Below, in pieces: positions 41,653 to 51,188 of a stretch of 64,000 nucleotides of DNA (position 1 is the stretch's first letter; each line of letters begins with the position of its first letter). The stretch comes from Thermophagus sp052400625 (GTDB lineage Bacteria; Bacteroidota; Bacteroidia; Bacteroidales; Marinilabiliaceae). Made by a program: the position numbers and the translations under genes. The notes under the pieces were generated by a model. That model made no database searches and had not been told where the DNA came from. It saw nothing but the letters and a program-made list of their open reading frames with translations. The stretch is from assembly GCA_052400625.1 (NCBI GenBank), contig JBQTGH010000007.1, one strand, 5' to 3'.

Positions 41653-42816
41653 TTATTCCAAGGGCATGGAGTAGGCCTTGACATCCTTTTCAGTGATGGT
41701 GTCGCTACAAAGAATGAGAAGCCTTTCTATGACATTGCGGAGTTCGCGTATGTTGCCGGTCCAGTTGATGGCTTGTAAGGCCTTGACTGCCGAGGGGTCA
41801 AAGGTCTTGGGCTGTATGCCCAGCTCTTGACAGATTAGCTGGTTGAAATAATCGGTCAGTAACGGGATATCATCTTTTCGTTCATTAAGAGAGGGTACGC
41901 GAATGATGATTACGCTAAGCCGGTGATATAAGTCTTCCCGAAAGCGCCCTTCTTTGATTTCATCCTGCAGATTTTTATTGGTCGCTGCCAGAATGCGAAC
42001 ATCCACCTTGATATCCTTGTCGCTGCCTACCCTCGAGATGATGTTTTCCTGAAGCGCCCTGAGTACCTTTGCCTGGGCTGCCAGACTCATATCGCCGATC
42101 TCATCCAGAAATATGGTGCCGCCATTGGCTTGTTCAAATTTTCCTTTGCGTTGTTTGTGCGCCGACGTAAATGCCCCTTTTTCATGTCCAAAAAGTTCAC
42201 TCTCTATGAGCTCCGAAGGAATGGCTGCACAGTTGACTTCCACAAAAGGCTGTCCCGCACGGTTGCTCTTTTCATGCAGCCAGCGAGCCACCAGCTCTTT
42301 TCCCGTCCCGTTTTGTCCGGTGATCAGTACTCGGGCATCGGTGGGTGCCACCTTGTCGATCATGGCTTTTATCTTTTTCATGGGCTCCGACTCGCCAATC
42401 ATTTCGTAAGTTTTACTCACCTTACGTCGTAAAATCTTGGTCTCCGTCACCAGCTCTTTCTTGTCCAGCCCGTTGCGGATGGTTACCAACAGGCGGTTCA
42501 GGTCAAGCGGTTTCTCAATAAAATCGTAGGCCCCTTTTTTGATGGCCTCAACAGCCGTGTCAATGTTGCCATGCCCCGAGATCATAATTACCGGAACGTC
42601 AGGAGAGGTCTGCATCATCTTCTCCAATACTTCCATGCCATCCATTTCAGGCATCTTTATGTCCAGCAAAACAGCATCAAACTTGTGTGAAGTAAATTGT
42701 TCCAGTCCTTCCGGACCATCTGCGGCCAGAACGACTTCATGCTTCTCGTATTCCAGAATATCCTTGAGGGTATTACGTATGCTTTTTTGGTCATCAATAA
42801 CTAATATCTTGGACAT
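41653..42816 (-). CDS. Sigma-54-type response regulator without HTH
   Basis: A 387-residue NtrC-family protein. The receiver domain (1-120) has the phospho-acceptor D52 (AVLLDIKMPEMDG) and K in IEKPLD. The AAA+ domain (about 140-380) shows Walker A TGQNGTGKE, the sigma-54 contact loop GAFTSA (normally GAFTGA), Walker B GGTIFLDEIGDM and the arginine fingers in FREDLYHRL. It stops at residue 387, right after the AAA+ lid, and lacks the Fis-type DNA-binding domain. It may act from solution or through a partner. It is upstream of aspA (14 bp) and downstream of the Ppx/GppA gene (88 bp). Confidence 0.9.
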   Translation of the reverse strand: MSKILVIDDQKSIRNTLKDILEYEKHEVVLAADGPEGLEQFTSHKFDAVLLDIKMPEMDGMEVLEKMMQTSPDVPVIMISGHGNIDTAVEAIKKGAYDFIEKPLDLNRLLVTIRNGLDKKELVTETKILRRKVSKTYEMIGESEPMKKIKAMIDKVAPTDARVLITGQNGTGKELVARWLHEKSNRAGQPFVEVNCAAIPSELIESELFGHEKGAFTSAHKQRKGKFEQANGGTIFLDEIGDMSLAAQAKVLRALQENIISRVGSDKDIKVDVRILAATNKNLQDEIKEGRFREDLYHRLSVIIIRVPSLNERKDDIPLLTDYFNQLICQELGIQPKTFDPSAVKALQAINWTGNIRELRNVIERLLILCSDTITEKDVKAYSMPLE

Positions 42817-42904
42817 ATCTCATTCTTTTATTTGGATTCTACTTCAACCGATTCCTGACATTCCTCCTCCTTGCGGGGTGCATGACGGGGTGCGTAACCG
42901 GTTG

Positions 42905-43846
42905 CTATAACTGGCTGGAAATGATTTGCAATACAGCTCCTTCCTTCAGCGAAAAGGCACATTGCCAGACTTCCTTTATCTTTAGTTCTTCAACGATGAA
43001 TTGAACGATGATGCAGGCCGGAACGATGCTTTCAACCCGATGGGGCTCCATCCCCGGCATCACCCTCCGCTGATCCGAGGTTGATTGAAGAAGCTCCTTA
43101 TGTAGCCCCATTAAGCGTCCATTGTCCAACAACATAGAGGTAAGCTTTGCAACATCCAGAAGAGGATAGTATTTCTTGGCCAAAAGCGCGGCCAGGGTGT
43201 CAAATGATCCGGACGATCCCACCAATCTTTTGATGGGGAATTGTTTGACCGCTTGGTAAAGCGGCGCCAGCTCTTTTTTCAGGTGTTTTTGAATGGCTTT
43301 GATTTCACTGTCGGCAATAGGATCTGACGGTGTAAATTGTTCCAGCAGACGAGCAACACCCAATTCAAAACTCTTTTTCCACGCCACACCAAAACGGTTG
43401 GCAATAATGAATTCGATGCTTCCGCCTCCTATGTCCATGATCAACACATAATCTTCATCCAAAGGGAAGACCTGTCTCACCCCGTCAAAAATGGTTTGGG
43501 CCTCCTCGTCGCCCTGTATGATGCGGATGGTTAAACCCAGCTCATCCTTAACTCTCTTGACAAAAATATGGCCGTTGTCGGCACTGCGAATGGCTGAGGT
43601 GGCAAAACAAAAGATGCTTTCAACCTGATATTCGGAGATGGTTATCAAATGCATCTTGAGAGCATCTATGCCCCGCTCCATCGCTTCTGGCGTAATGGTC
43701 GATTTGTGTATCCCCCCTTGTCCCAGCTTGGCCGGATACTTCGACTCTAAAAGAATACTGTAGCTCCTGTCGGAATTAATTTCGGTAACAAGTAAATTAA
43801 ACGTATTCGTTCCCAGGTCAATGATGGCTATTCTGTTATGCTCCAT
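42905..43846 (-). CDS. Ppx/GppA phosphatase
   Basis: A 313-residue member of the exopolyphosphatase/guanosine pentaphosphatase family in the ASKHA fold. Phosphate-binding loop AIIDLGTNTFNLLV is at residues 6-19, followed by GDEEAQTIFDGVRQVF and the second phosphate loop LIMDIGGGSIEFIIA. It is the short, single-module form, lacking the C-terminal HD-like domain of E. coli Ppx. ATG 43846 gives the family start (MEHNRIAIIDLGTNTFN), 47 residues inside the longest frame. The substrate (polyP or pppGpp) cannot be told from sequence. Confidence 0.9.
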   Translation of the reverse strand: MEHNRIAIIDLGTNTFNLLVTEINSDRSYSILLESKYPAKLGQGGIHKSTITPEAMERGIDALKMHLITISEYQVESIFCFATSAIRSADNGHIFVKRVKDELGLTIRIIQGDEEAQTIFDGVRQVFPLDEDYVLIMDIGGGSIEFIIANRFGVAWKKSFELGVARLLEQFTPSDPIADSEIKAIQKHLKKELAPLYQAVKQFPIKRLVGSSGSFDTLAALLAKKYYPLLDVAKLTSMLLDNGRLMGLHKELLQSTSDQRRVMPGMEPHRVESIVPACIIVQFIVEELKIKEVWQCAFSLKEGAVLQIISSQL

Positions 43847-44067
43847 AATTAATTTTGAGATCCATTTCAAAGGTACAAATAAACATTTTATGTGATTGGG
43901 TCGGACCCGGATTATTTTGTCTGTGGGATCGGGATTTTTTGACCCCACATCTCTATCTATAATCGTTGTTCGGTGGAAGAATACCATACCAGAAACGGGA
44001 GATCGGAATGTGGCTCCGTCCCCCGTTATCTGATGCGGTTATTCAGAAAATTAGTTGGTATGTTTGG

Positions 44068-45411
44068 TTAATCCGAATATTTTATCCACTTCCATATTTC
44101 TTTATAGTCCACTTTTTTTCCATACATCAATATGCCCGTTCGGTAAATTTTACCGGCTAGCCAGGTGGTGAAAATAAATCCCCCAACGAGTAAGGCCATC
44201 GAAAGCAGCAATTCCCACAAGGGCACCTCGAAGGGAATCCTGGCCATCATCACCACCGGGGAGGTGAACGGAATTATGCTAAACCAAAACACGATATCGC
44301 TTCCAGGATTTCGGAAGGTCATCATGGCCACATAAAGCGCGATGATAATCGGAATGGTGATGGGTAGCATAAATTGTTGCTGATCACTTTCGTGGTCTAT
44401 GGCCGCACCCACCGCCGCAAAGAGTGCACTGTAAAGGAGATAGCCCCCAAAGAAATAAAACAAAAACAAAAGAAGGGTCTTGGCCGGTTCAAGGCTTTTA
44501 ACCATTTCCATGATCTTATCAAACTCAAGCCCATCACTCGTGGGAACCGCCTGTTGGCCGTTATCCAGGTTTTGCAATAACTCTGTTTGTGGGCTGGTCG
44601 CCGAAGGAAGAGGCGTGTCGTTGAAAAAAACTGACTTGACACCCGTTACGATTAAGAGGGTGAGCACCACCCAAAGCAAGATTTGAGTCAGTGCTACCAT
44701 GGCCAACCCAATGATTTTGCCCATCATCAGCTGAAAGGGTTTTACCGACGATACAATCACTTCCACTATGCGGGAAGTTTTCTCTTCCATTACCCCTCGC
44801 ATTACCTGACCTCCGTATATGAAAATGAACATATATGAGATAAAGGCAAAGGCCATGCTGATGATCATGGTCAGCTCTGCAGAGCTTTGTTTTTCGCTTC
44901 CGTCATCTCCGATCTTTACCGTGGATATTTCCACATTTATACCCTCCAGATCTGACATTATATCTTCCAGCCCGGATACATTGTATGAGAGTAATTTGGA
45001 TTCTTTGAGATATTGCCGTAGGCTCCTTTTGACATGGTCTTTCACGTCCATGGTGATTTGCGAGTCGCTGTAAAGACGGATTGCATCCGGCTTCTCCAGC
45101 AGATTATCTGAGATAACCAGAAACGCATAATAGCCCGACTCTGAAAAGTTCTGACGAACTTCATCTTCGTTTTGGTCGTTGAGAAATTCAAACTTTAACA
45201 ACTCGGTGTTGTTGATTTGTCCGGTGTAAAGCCCTGTCTCGTCTATTACGGCAATCACTTTGCTCTCATCGTCTTCCATCGAAGCCAGCCAAACCGGAAC
45301 AATCATCAGGGCTGCAAATAGAAGCGGCCCCAGAATCGACATGATGATAAAGCTTTTCTTTTTGACTCGCGAAAGATATTCTCGTTCTATGATTAGTGAT
45401 ATTTTACTCAT
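44068..45411 (-). CDS. ABC-2 type transporter permease (NatB-like)
   Basis: A 447-residue membrane protein starting MSKISLIIEREYLSRVKKKS, with one early helix, a large extracytoplasmic domain (about 45-185) and five or more helices toward the C-terminus. This matches ABC-2 exporters of the NatB/DUF class that pair with a NatA ATPase. It overlaps the ATPase gene by 4 bp. Sodium efflux or drug/peptide export are possible; the substrate is not evident. Confidence 0.88.
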   Translation of the reverse strand: MSKISLIIEREYLSRVKKKSFIIMSILGPLLFAALMIVPVWLASMEDDESKVIAVIDETGLYTGQINNTELLKFEFLNDQNEDEVRQNFSESGYYAFLVISDNLLEKPDAIRLYSDSQITMDVKDHVKRSLRQYLKESKLLSYNVSGLEDIMSDLEGINVEISTVKIGDDGSEKQSSAELTMIISMAFAFISYMFIFIYGGQVMRGVMEEKTSRIVEVIVSSVKPFQLMMGKIIGLAMVALTQILLWVVLTLLIVTGVKSVFFNDTPLPSATSPQTELLQNLDNGQQAVPTSDGLEFDKIMEMVKSLEPAKTLLLFLFYFFGGYLLYSALFAAVGAAIDHESDQQQFMLPITIPIIIALYVAMMTFRNPGSDIVFWFSIIPFTSPVVMMARIPFEVPLWELLLSMALLVGGFIFTTWLAGKIYRTGILMYGKKVDYKEIWKWIKYSD

Positions 45412-46349
45412 GATTCCTGTTTTTGGCTCGGGGTTGTTTTTTGATTCACGACCTGAATAAAGACATCATTCATGCTGGGAAGCAATTCCTGACACTGGTG
45501 AATATGACATTGCGACAAAATGGTTTCCAGCACCTGATTGATGGATTGGTCGTCTCTGATCTTCACTTGGGCATTGAAATGATCGTTGATCGCCTCAAAA
45601 CGGTGAAGGACAAAATGGTTGCTTAAGATTTTTTCGATCGTTTCGGGGTTGCCCGAAAAATCAATGCTTACCAGATTTTGCCTGAACTGCCGGCGTACCG
45701 ATTCGGTGGGGCCTTCGATCATCGCTTTACCATTGTTGATCAGGCTGATGTGATCGCACAACTCCTCTACCGATGCCATGTTGTGGGTAGAAAAAATGAT
45801 GGTGGCACCTTTCTCTTTGAGTTTTAAAATCTCTTTTTTCAAGAGGGCGGCATTAACAGGATCAAAACCGCTGAATGGCTCATCGAAAATCAGAAGAGCC
45901 GGCTCATGAAGAACGGTAACAATGAACTGCACTTTCTGCGCCATTCCTTTGGAGAGTTCTTCCACTTTTTTGTCCCACCAGGATTGAATTTCAAACTTTT
46001 CAAACCAATATTTAAGCCGTTTCAGAGCGTCCCTGCGCGAAAGACCTTTTAGGCGCGCCAGATAGAGCGCTTGCTCGCCCACTTTCATCTTTTTGTAGAG
46101 ACCTCGTTCTTCGGGCAGATAGCCAAAATCACGAATGTCCGAATTTTTTAGGGGACGTCCGTCGATCATCAGAGTCCCCTCGTCGGGGCCGGTGATGCGA
46201 TTGATGATGCGGATCAGAGTGGTTTTCCCGGCACCATTGGGCCCCAATAATCCATAAATGCTGTTTTGGGGGACATCAATTTCTACTTTGTCCAGGGCCA
46301 GGTGATTGACATATCGTTTTACTATTCCTCTGGCTTCAAGAAATGCCAT
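45408..46349 (-). CDS. ABC transporter ATP-binding protein (NatA-like)
   Basis: A 313-residue ATPase. Walker A is GPNGAGKTT (36-44), the signature reads LSKGMAQKVQ, Walker B is LLIFDEPFSGFDPV and the switch histidine is in STHNMAS. A C-terminal extension (about 225-313) follows, as in NatA-type ATPases. It energises the permease encoded by the 4-bp overlapping gene. Confidence 0.93.
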   Translation of the reverse strand: MAFLEARGIVKRYVNHLALDKVEIDVPQNSIYGLLGPNGAGKTTLIRIINRITGPDEGTLMIDGRPLKNSDIRDFGYLPEERGLYKKMKVGEQALYLARLKGLSRRDALKRLKYWFEKFEIQSWWDKKVEELSKGMAQKVQFIVTVLHEPALLIFDEPFSGFDPVNAALLKKEILKLKEKGATIIFSTHNMASVEELCDHISLINNGKAMIEGPTESVRRQFRQNLVSIDFSGNPETIEKILSNHFVLHRFEAINDHFNAQVKIRDDQSINQVLETILSQCHIHQCQELLPSMNDVFIQVVNQKTTPSQKQES

Positions 46350-46670
46350 GCTATTAAAGTTTTACGATTAAACCTTTGAACTCGTAAAAATAGCTAAATA
46401 TATTCCTGCTCCAAGGATTGTGATTATAAAAATTTTTCTCGGTGCAGGAAGATAATAAATGAAGACCAAAGAAGTCTGTTTGTGGTTGGTTTATGATAAG
46501 TTGAATGATTGAAAGGATCCCCGTGTCAAGCCATCTTCCAAAATTGCATCTATTGATCGGGAAAATTGAAAATTTCTTTTATCCCCTTAACTTATATCTT
46601 ATATCTCTAAATCTTAAATCTCATATCTTAAATCTTATATCTCTAAATTTCATATCTCTAACAATAATTT
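46350..46670. repeat. AT-rich spacer with degenerate short repeats
   Basis: No gene. From about 46586 to 46663 a degenerate array of 7-8-bp units of the type TATATCT and TAAATCT runs through the spacer, ending just short of the DUF6146-type gene stop. It lies in the upstream region of the ABC ATPase gene. Confidence 0.6.
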
Positions 46671-47114
46671 TCACCTTCCACGAGGAATGAGCACTATCCC
46701 GTATTCATGTTCTATAAAACGAAAGTAGGAATAGAGCCTGTAGTTGAGTTCCAGACCGTAATCCACAGAAGGGTCGTAGTCGATGGCGGTTTCATAGAAG
46801 CTGCCGTAACGCAGTGGACTGCTGTGACGGTGGTTCCACTCGGTAACGTAGCGCTGGTTCCAGTTTTCGTAATATTGCTGCGAATAATAATTGGCCGGGG
46901 GCTGAGAGATCAGCCATGATTCAAATCCGGGATCCAGAACAATCAGTTCATATTCTACCGAGTCTTCACTCTGAGTGATGTTGTTCTTTTCAAATTTTAC
47001 CTTTGGCAGAGGGCCTTCTAATTTTTTTGTGGATGAACATGAGAAAAAAATAATGCCCGAAAGCATGACCGGTATGAAAGCCAACTTCCACCAATGTTTG
47101 GTATTCTGTTTCAT
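46671..47114 (-). CDS. DUF6146-type lipoprotein
   Basis: A 147-residue protein with a signal sequence and lipobox (IIFFSCSS, cysteine at about 27), hence probably membrane-anchored. The mature part has YELIVLDPGFESWLISQPPANYYSQ and an aromatic-rich C-terminus (YRLYSYFRFIEHEYGIVLIPRG). This matches small Bacteroidetes lipoproteins classed as DUF6146. Function is unknown. ATG 47114 is chosen, but ATG 47126 is equally possible. Confidence 0.8.
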   Translation of the reverse strand: MKQNTKHWWKLAFIPVMLSGIIFFSCSSTKKLEGPLPKVKFEKNNITQSEDSVEYELIVLDPGFESWLISQPPANYYSQQYYENWNQRYVTEWNHRHSSPLRYGSFYETAIDYDPSVDYGLELNYRLYSYFRFIEHEYGIVLIPRGR

Positions 47115-47339
47115 GGTTGAGTTCATCAGTTGAAAATTTATTTATGTCCTGGTTATACGTTGCTGTTCTAAAATCAGATTGTCCTTAAATTAAGGATTAA
47201 ACCAAGTAAAGTCAATTGATGTACATTGCCCTCCGACCCTCTTCATATTGGTTATAAATTAATCAAATATATGTCATGAATAGATTTTTTAATGCATTTT
47301 TCGGGTTCAATTTCATGCAATTGATATGCCAATTGTTGA

Positions 47340-47797
47340 TGGGTTTTGTTTGAAACCTTGCTGCAGCGATGTAACGGCTTCCAGAGTGATTTGAACCCTT
47401 GCTGCAGTGATGTAATGGGTTTCAGAGTGATTTGAAACCTTCCTGCAGCGATGTAACGGCTTCCAGAGTAATTTGAAACCTTCCTGCAGCGATGTAACGG
47501 CTTCCAGGGTGATTTGAAACCTTGCTGCAGTGATGTAATGGGTTCCAGAGTGATTTGAAACCTTGCTGCAGCGATGTAATGGGTTCCAGAGTGATTTGAA
47601 ACCTTGCTGCAGCGATGTAACGGCTTCCAGAGTGATTTGAACCCTTGCTGCAGCGATGTAATGGGTTCCAGAGTGATTTGAACCCTTCCTGCAGGGATGT
47701 AACGGCTTCCAGGGTGATTTGAACCCTTGCTGCAGCGATGTAACGGCTTCCAGAGTGATTTGAAACCTTGCTGCAGCGATGTAATGACTTCCGCTAT
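47340..47797. repeat. 41-bp minisatellite, 11 copies
   Basis: The CTGCAG core recurs at 47361, 47402, 47443, 47484, 47525, 47566, 47607, 47648, 47689, 47730 and 47771, an exact 41-bp period. Copies vary at a few fixed positions (TTGCTG/TTCCTG, GAAACC/GAACCC, GTAACGGCTT/GTAATGGGTT). The period is not a multiple of three and no ORF spans it, so it is not coding. There are no unique spacers, so it is not a CRISPR. It begins about 60 bp past the hisB stop. Confidence 0.97.
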
Positions 47798-47857
47798 AAG
47801 TCGAAATGTTGCTTAAGTCCCGTCTTCTCTTTTTCTACCAGTAACGAGTAGTTCTGA

Positions 47858-48994
47858 TTAAAGAAAATTTTTTGTTGAAGGGAGCTGTTGGTTCAACGGA
47901 TCTTTTCGGATGGCCGCTTTTATGGCTCGTGCCAGAGCTTTAAAAATAGCCTCTATTTTATGATGCTCATTTTTACCTTTGGCTTTAATGTAGATGTTGG
48001 CCGCCGAGGCATCCGCAAAACTTTTAAAGAAATGATAAAACATTTCGGTGGGCAGATCGCCAACTTTTTCACGTTTAAATTTGGCTTTCCAAACCAGCCA
48101 GGGACGACCGCCAAAATCGATGGCTACATGAGCCATGCAGTCATCCATGGGCAATGAGAAGCCATACCGATCAATCCCTCGTTTGTCGCCCAAAGCTTTT
48201 TTTATGGCTTCACCCAACGCCAGCGCCGTGTCTTCGATGGTGTGGTGTTCATCTACATGAAGGTCGCCATTAACATTGATGTCAAGGTCACATCCCGAAT
48301 GGCGGCCTATTTGCTCCAGCATATGATCAAAAAAGCCAAGACCGGTGTTGATGTGGCATTTACCTGTGCCGTCGAGATTTAAATCAACTTTAATTTGGGT
48401 TTCGGAGGTGTTGCGCTCTACGGTAACCTTACGGTCTTTGGTGAAAAGAAAGTTGGTGACTTTATCCCAACGATGGGTGCAAAGCACACAGTGCTCTTTT
48501 AGGTTTTGTTTTTCCAACAGCGGAAGAACATCTTCCGGCTCTTTTAGAAGAATGGCTTTACATCCCATGTTTTTTGCCAGCTCCACGTCGGTGAGGCGAT
48601 CCCCGATGACAAAAGAGTTTTCCAGGTCGTAATGACCCGACAAGTATTTTTCTAACATTCCGGTTCGTGGCTTTCTGGTAGGGGCATTATCTTCCGGAAA
48701 CGAACGGTCGATGTGAATGTCCGCAAACTCTATTCCTTCGCCTTCCAGAGTTTTCAGCATTTTGTTATGAGCGGGCCAGAAGGTTTCCTCAGGAAAAGAT
48801 TCCGTTCCCAGTCCATCCTGATTGGTTACCATCACCAACTGGAAGTCCAGATGCTTGACAATACGAGCCAGATTGACAATGGCGCCCGGATAAAATTCCA
48901 GCTTTTCCAGACTGTCCACCTGGTAGTCGACGGGTGGTTCTTTGATTATGGTGCCGTCACGGTCGATAAAAAGAATACGTTTTGGTGTTTCCAT
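47858..48994 (-). CDS. hisB: Bifunctional histidinol-phosphatase / IGP dehydratase
   Basis: A 378-residue fused enzyme for two steps of histidine synthesis. The N-terminal HAD phosphatase (about 1-165) has FIDRDGTII, VTNQDGLG and the GDRLTDVELAKNMG loop. The C-terminal dehydratase (about 185-378) has the metal-binding GFFDHMLEQIGRHSG, VDEHHTIEDTALALGEA and NEHHKIEAIFKALARA. ATG 48994 is preferred over TTG 49006. It is the last his gene seen here, 145 bp after an esterase gene, and is followed by the 41-bp repeat array. Confidence 0.97.
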   Translation of the reverse strand: METPKRILFIDRDGTIIKEPPVDYQVDSLEKLEFYPGAIVNLARIVKHLDFQLVMVTNQDGLGTESFPEETFWPAHNKMLKTLEGEGIEFADIHIDRSFPEDNAPTRKPRTGMLEKYLSGHYDLENSFVIGDRLTDVELAKNMGCKAILLKEPEDVLPLLEKQNLKEHCVLCTHRWDKVTNFLFTKDRKVTVERNTSETQIKVDLNLDGTGKCHINTGLGFFDHMLEQIGRHSGCDLDINVNGDLHVDEHHTIEDTALALGEAIKKALGDKRGIDRYGFSLPMDDCMAHVAIDFGGRPWLVWKAKFKREKVGDLPTEMFYHFFKSFADASAANIYIKAKGKNEHHKIEAIFKALARAIKAAIRKDPLNQQLPSTKNFL

Positions 48995-49139
48995 AAGGAT
49001 TCTCAAATTGCCGGTTGAGATGCAACCACTATGGCAAGGTTTAGTTACAAAATGAATTGTTTGAAAAACGACGCCATGCGGGTTTCATTCCACCTGAATT
49101 AATTGAATTTATTTCTTGTGGCATGTAGATGATTATCCA

Positions 49140-50048
49140 TTAACGAATGTTGTTGGCCATCCATTCTGCCAAATGATCGGTCCATTGAAAGGCGGGACTA
49201 TCCTTTTTGAATCCAAATCCATGTCCTCCACGGGGAAGGAGGATCTCCTTGACCGGAACGTTATTGTCTTCCAGTGCTTTTGCGTAGGAGGTGGTGTTGC
49301 CTACAGGAACCGATTTATCGTCAGAGGCATGAAGGATAAAGGTCGGTGGCGTCTTTTTGGTGACTTGTTTCTCGAGGGAGAAGAGTTCAACCATTTCGGA
49401 GGATGGATTTTCGCCTATCAACGCTCTTTTTGACCCTTTATGAGTTAGCTCGTCGGTCATGGAGATGACCGGATAGATCAGTACAGAAAAATCGGGACGC
49501 ACCGCTTTTCCTCTTTTGGCGAAAGGGATTTTTTTGTTGAAAAGAGTAGAGGCCGATGCAGCCAGGTGTCCGCCGGCCGAAAATCCCATGATGCCCACTT
49601 TGTTCGGATGGACACCGACCGATTGGGCCATTTTACGAACCGTGAGGATGGCTTGCCGGGTGTCGGCCATCGGAATAAAGGTGGCCTTGTCAAAGAGCTT
49701 TTCGTCGGGCAACCGATATTTTAGCACAAAGGCTTGATACCCCAGTCCGGCCAGCCATTGGGCAACCTGTTTTCCTTCATGTTCGTAGGCCTCGTAATGG
49801 TAGCCTCCACCCGGGCAAATGATGACGGCCGGTTTGGCCGTTTCTGTTCCGGCCGAATACCACCATAATTCAGGCTTGGTGACATTGGTGAGTACCGGAG
49901 ACCCGCTGCCGGAGGACTTCCGGATTTCTTCTACATCCGTTGCTTTGTTGCCGGGAATGCTCCCTTCGTAAAGCGGAAAAACAGCATCCTGTGCCACGGT
50001 ATTGAAAGCTAAGGTGGTCATTGCAATCCAAAGTAGTCGTTGTTTCAT
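49140..50048 (-). CDS. Secreted alpha/beta-hydrolase esterase
   Basis: A 302-residue protein with an N-terminal signal peptide (about 1-20, FNTVAQ cleavage region). The alpha/beta hydrolase core has ICPGGGYHYEAYEHEG (oxyanion region), the nucleophile S157 in GFSAGGH, an acid around D243/D244 (HASDDKSVPV) and H276 (GGHGFG). The pattern fits BD-FAE/acetyl-xylan-esterase-like enzymes that deacetylate polysaccharides outside the cytoplasm. It sits between hisC and hisB, an unexpected place. Substrate unknown. Confidence 0.9.
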   Translation of the reverse strand: MKQRLLWIAMTTLAFNTVAQDAVFPLYEGSIPGNKATDVEEIRKSSGSGSPVLTNVTKPELWWYSAGTETAKPAVIICPGGGYHYEAYEHEGKQVAQWLAGLGYQAFVLKYRLPDEKLFDKATFIPMADTRQAILTVRKMAQSVGVHPNKVGIMGFSAGGHLAASASTLFNKKIPFAKRGKAVRPDFSVLIYPVISMTDELTHKGSKRALIGENPSSEMVELFSLEKQVTKKTPPTFILHASDDKSVPVGNTTSYAKALEDNNVPVKEILLPRGGHGFGFKKDSPAFQWTDHLAEWMANNIR

Positions 50049-50093
50049 CTCTTTTTGGTTTTAAAAAGTGGTATGGATGAATCTTTTTAGGGA

Positions 50094-51128
50094 TTAAAGC
50101 ATTTTCAGGGCTTCAATCAATAATTGATTCTCTTCCGGTGCGCCAACCGTAACGCGCAAACAGCCTTCGCATAAGGCTACGGAAGATCGGTCACGAATAA
50201 TAATCTTTTTATCCACTAGAAAATTATAGATTTTTTGGGGGTTTTCGGTCTTTATTAAAAGAAAATTGGCATCAGAAGGAAAGATTTTCTGAACAAAAGG
50301 GATGGCCTTCAGCGCTTCAATCAGTTTCTTTTTTTCTTCCAGCAGCTCATTTACCCACGTCTGCATTGTATCTTGATTTTTTTCCAAAAATTCCAATGCT
50401 TTTTTCTGAGTCAAAAGATTGATGTTGTATGGATATTTAATTTTACTAAACGTGTTTATTATAGCTTCGTCGGCAAAAGCCATTCCCAGTCTGATACCGG
50501 CCATCCCCCATGCTTTGGAAAACGTTTGTAAAATCACCAGGTTTGGCCAGACATTGAGACGGGGAAGCCAGCTTTTCTCAGCAGCAAAATCAATATAGGC
50601 TTCATCCAGTACCACCATCCCGTCAAAGCTTTCGAGCACTTCAAGGATGTGTGCTTCTCTAAAGCAATTACCGGTAGGATTGTTGGGCGAACAAAGAAAG
50701 ATGACTTTGGTGTGTTCATCCACCTGGTTCAAAATGGCTTTGGGGTCGAGCTGAAAATCCGGTGTGAGCAAAGCCTTCCTGACTTCTATGTTGTTGATGT
50801 CGGCGGCTACCTGATACATGCCGTAAGTGGGGACGATGGAAACGATATTGTCAATCCCCGGTTCGCAAAAGGCACGCAACACAATATCTATGGCTTCATC
50901 GCTGCCGTTGCCCAAAAAGATTTTTTTCGACGATACGCCCTTGATCCGGGCAATGTGCTTTTTGAGCTCCCGCTGATAGGGGTCGGGATAACGGTTGTAA
51001 GGGGCATTAAAGGGATTTTCGTTGGCATCCAAGAATACCGCCGCCTCGCCACTGTATTCGTCGCGTGCCGAAGAATAGGGTTTGAGATGCCTTATGTTGG
51101 GGCGTAATAACTGCTCGAGAGGCTTCAT
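50094..51128 (-). CDS. hisC: Histidinol-phosphate aminotransferase
   Basis: A 344-residue PLP aminotransferase converting imidazole acetol phosphate to histidinol phosphate. It shows FLDANENPFN, LGNGSDEAID, the SPNNPTGN cofactor segment, VLDEAYIDFA and the lysine motif TFSKAWGMAGIRLG. It is normal length. It lies 60 bp after one esterase gene and 45 bp before another in the his gene run. Confidence 0.96.
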   Translation of the reverse strand: MKPLEQLLRPNIRHLKPYSSARDEYSGEAAVFLDANENPFNAPYNRYPDPYQRELKKHIARIKGVSSKKIFLGNGSDEAIDIVLRAFCEPGIDNIVSIVPTYGMYQVAADINNIEVRKALLTPDFQLDPKAILNQVDEHTKVIFLCSPNNPTGNCFREAHILEVLESFDGMVVLDEAYIDFAAEKSWLPRLNVWPNLVILQTFSKAWGMAGIRLGMAFADEAIINTFSKIKYPYNINLLTQKKALEFLEKNQDTMQTWVNELLEEKKKLIEALKAIPFVQKIFPSDANFLLIKTENPQKIYNFLVDKKIIIRDRSSVALCEGCLRVTVGAPEENQLLIEALKML

Positions 51129-51188
51129 TGCTAAACAACTTTAGTTAAGATGTTCTTGACTATTCGGGTGGTGATTGTATCGTCGATT

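Noticed and set aside
47340..47797. Possible CRISPR array
   Set aside because: The whole 41-bp unit is conserved; there are no unique spacers and no cas genes nearby.
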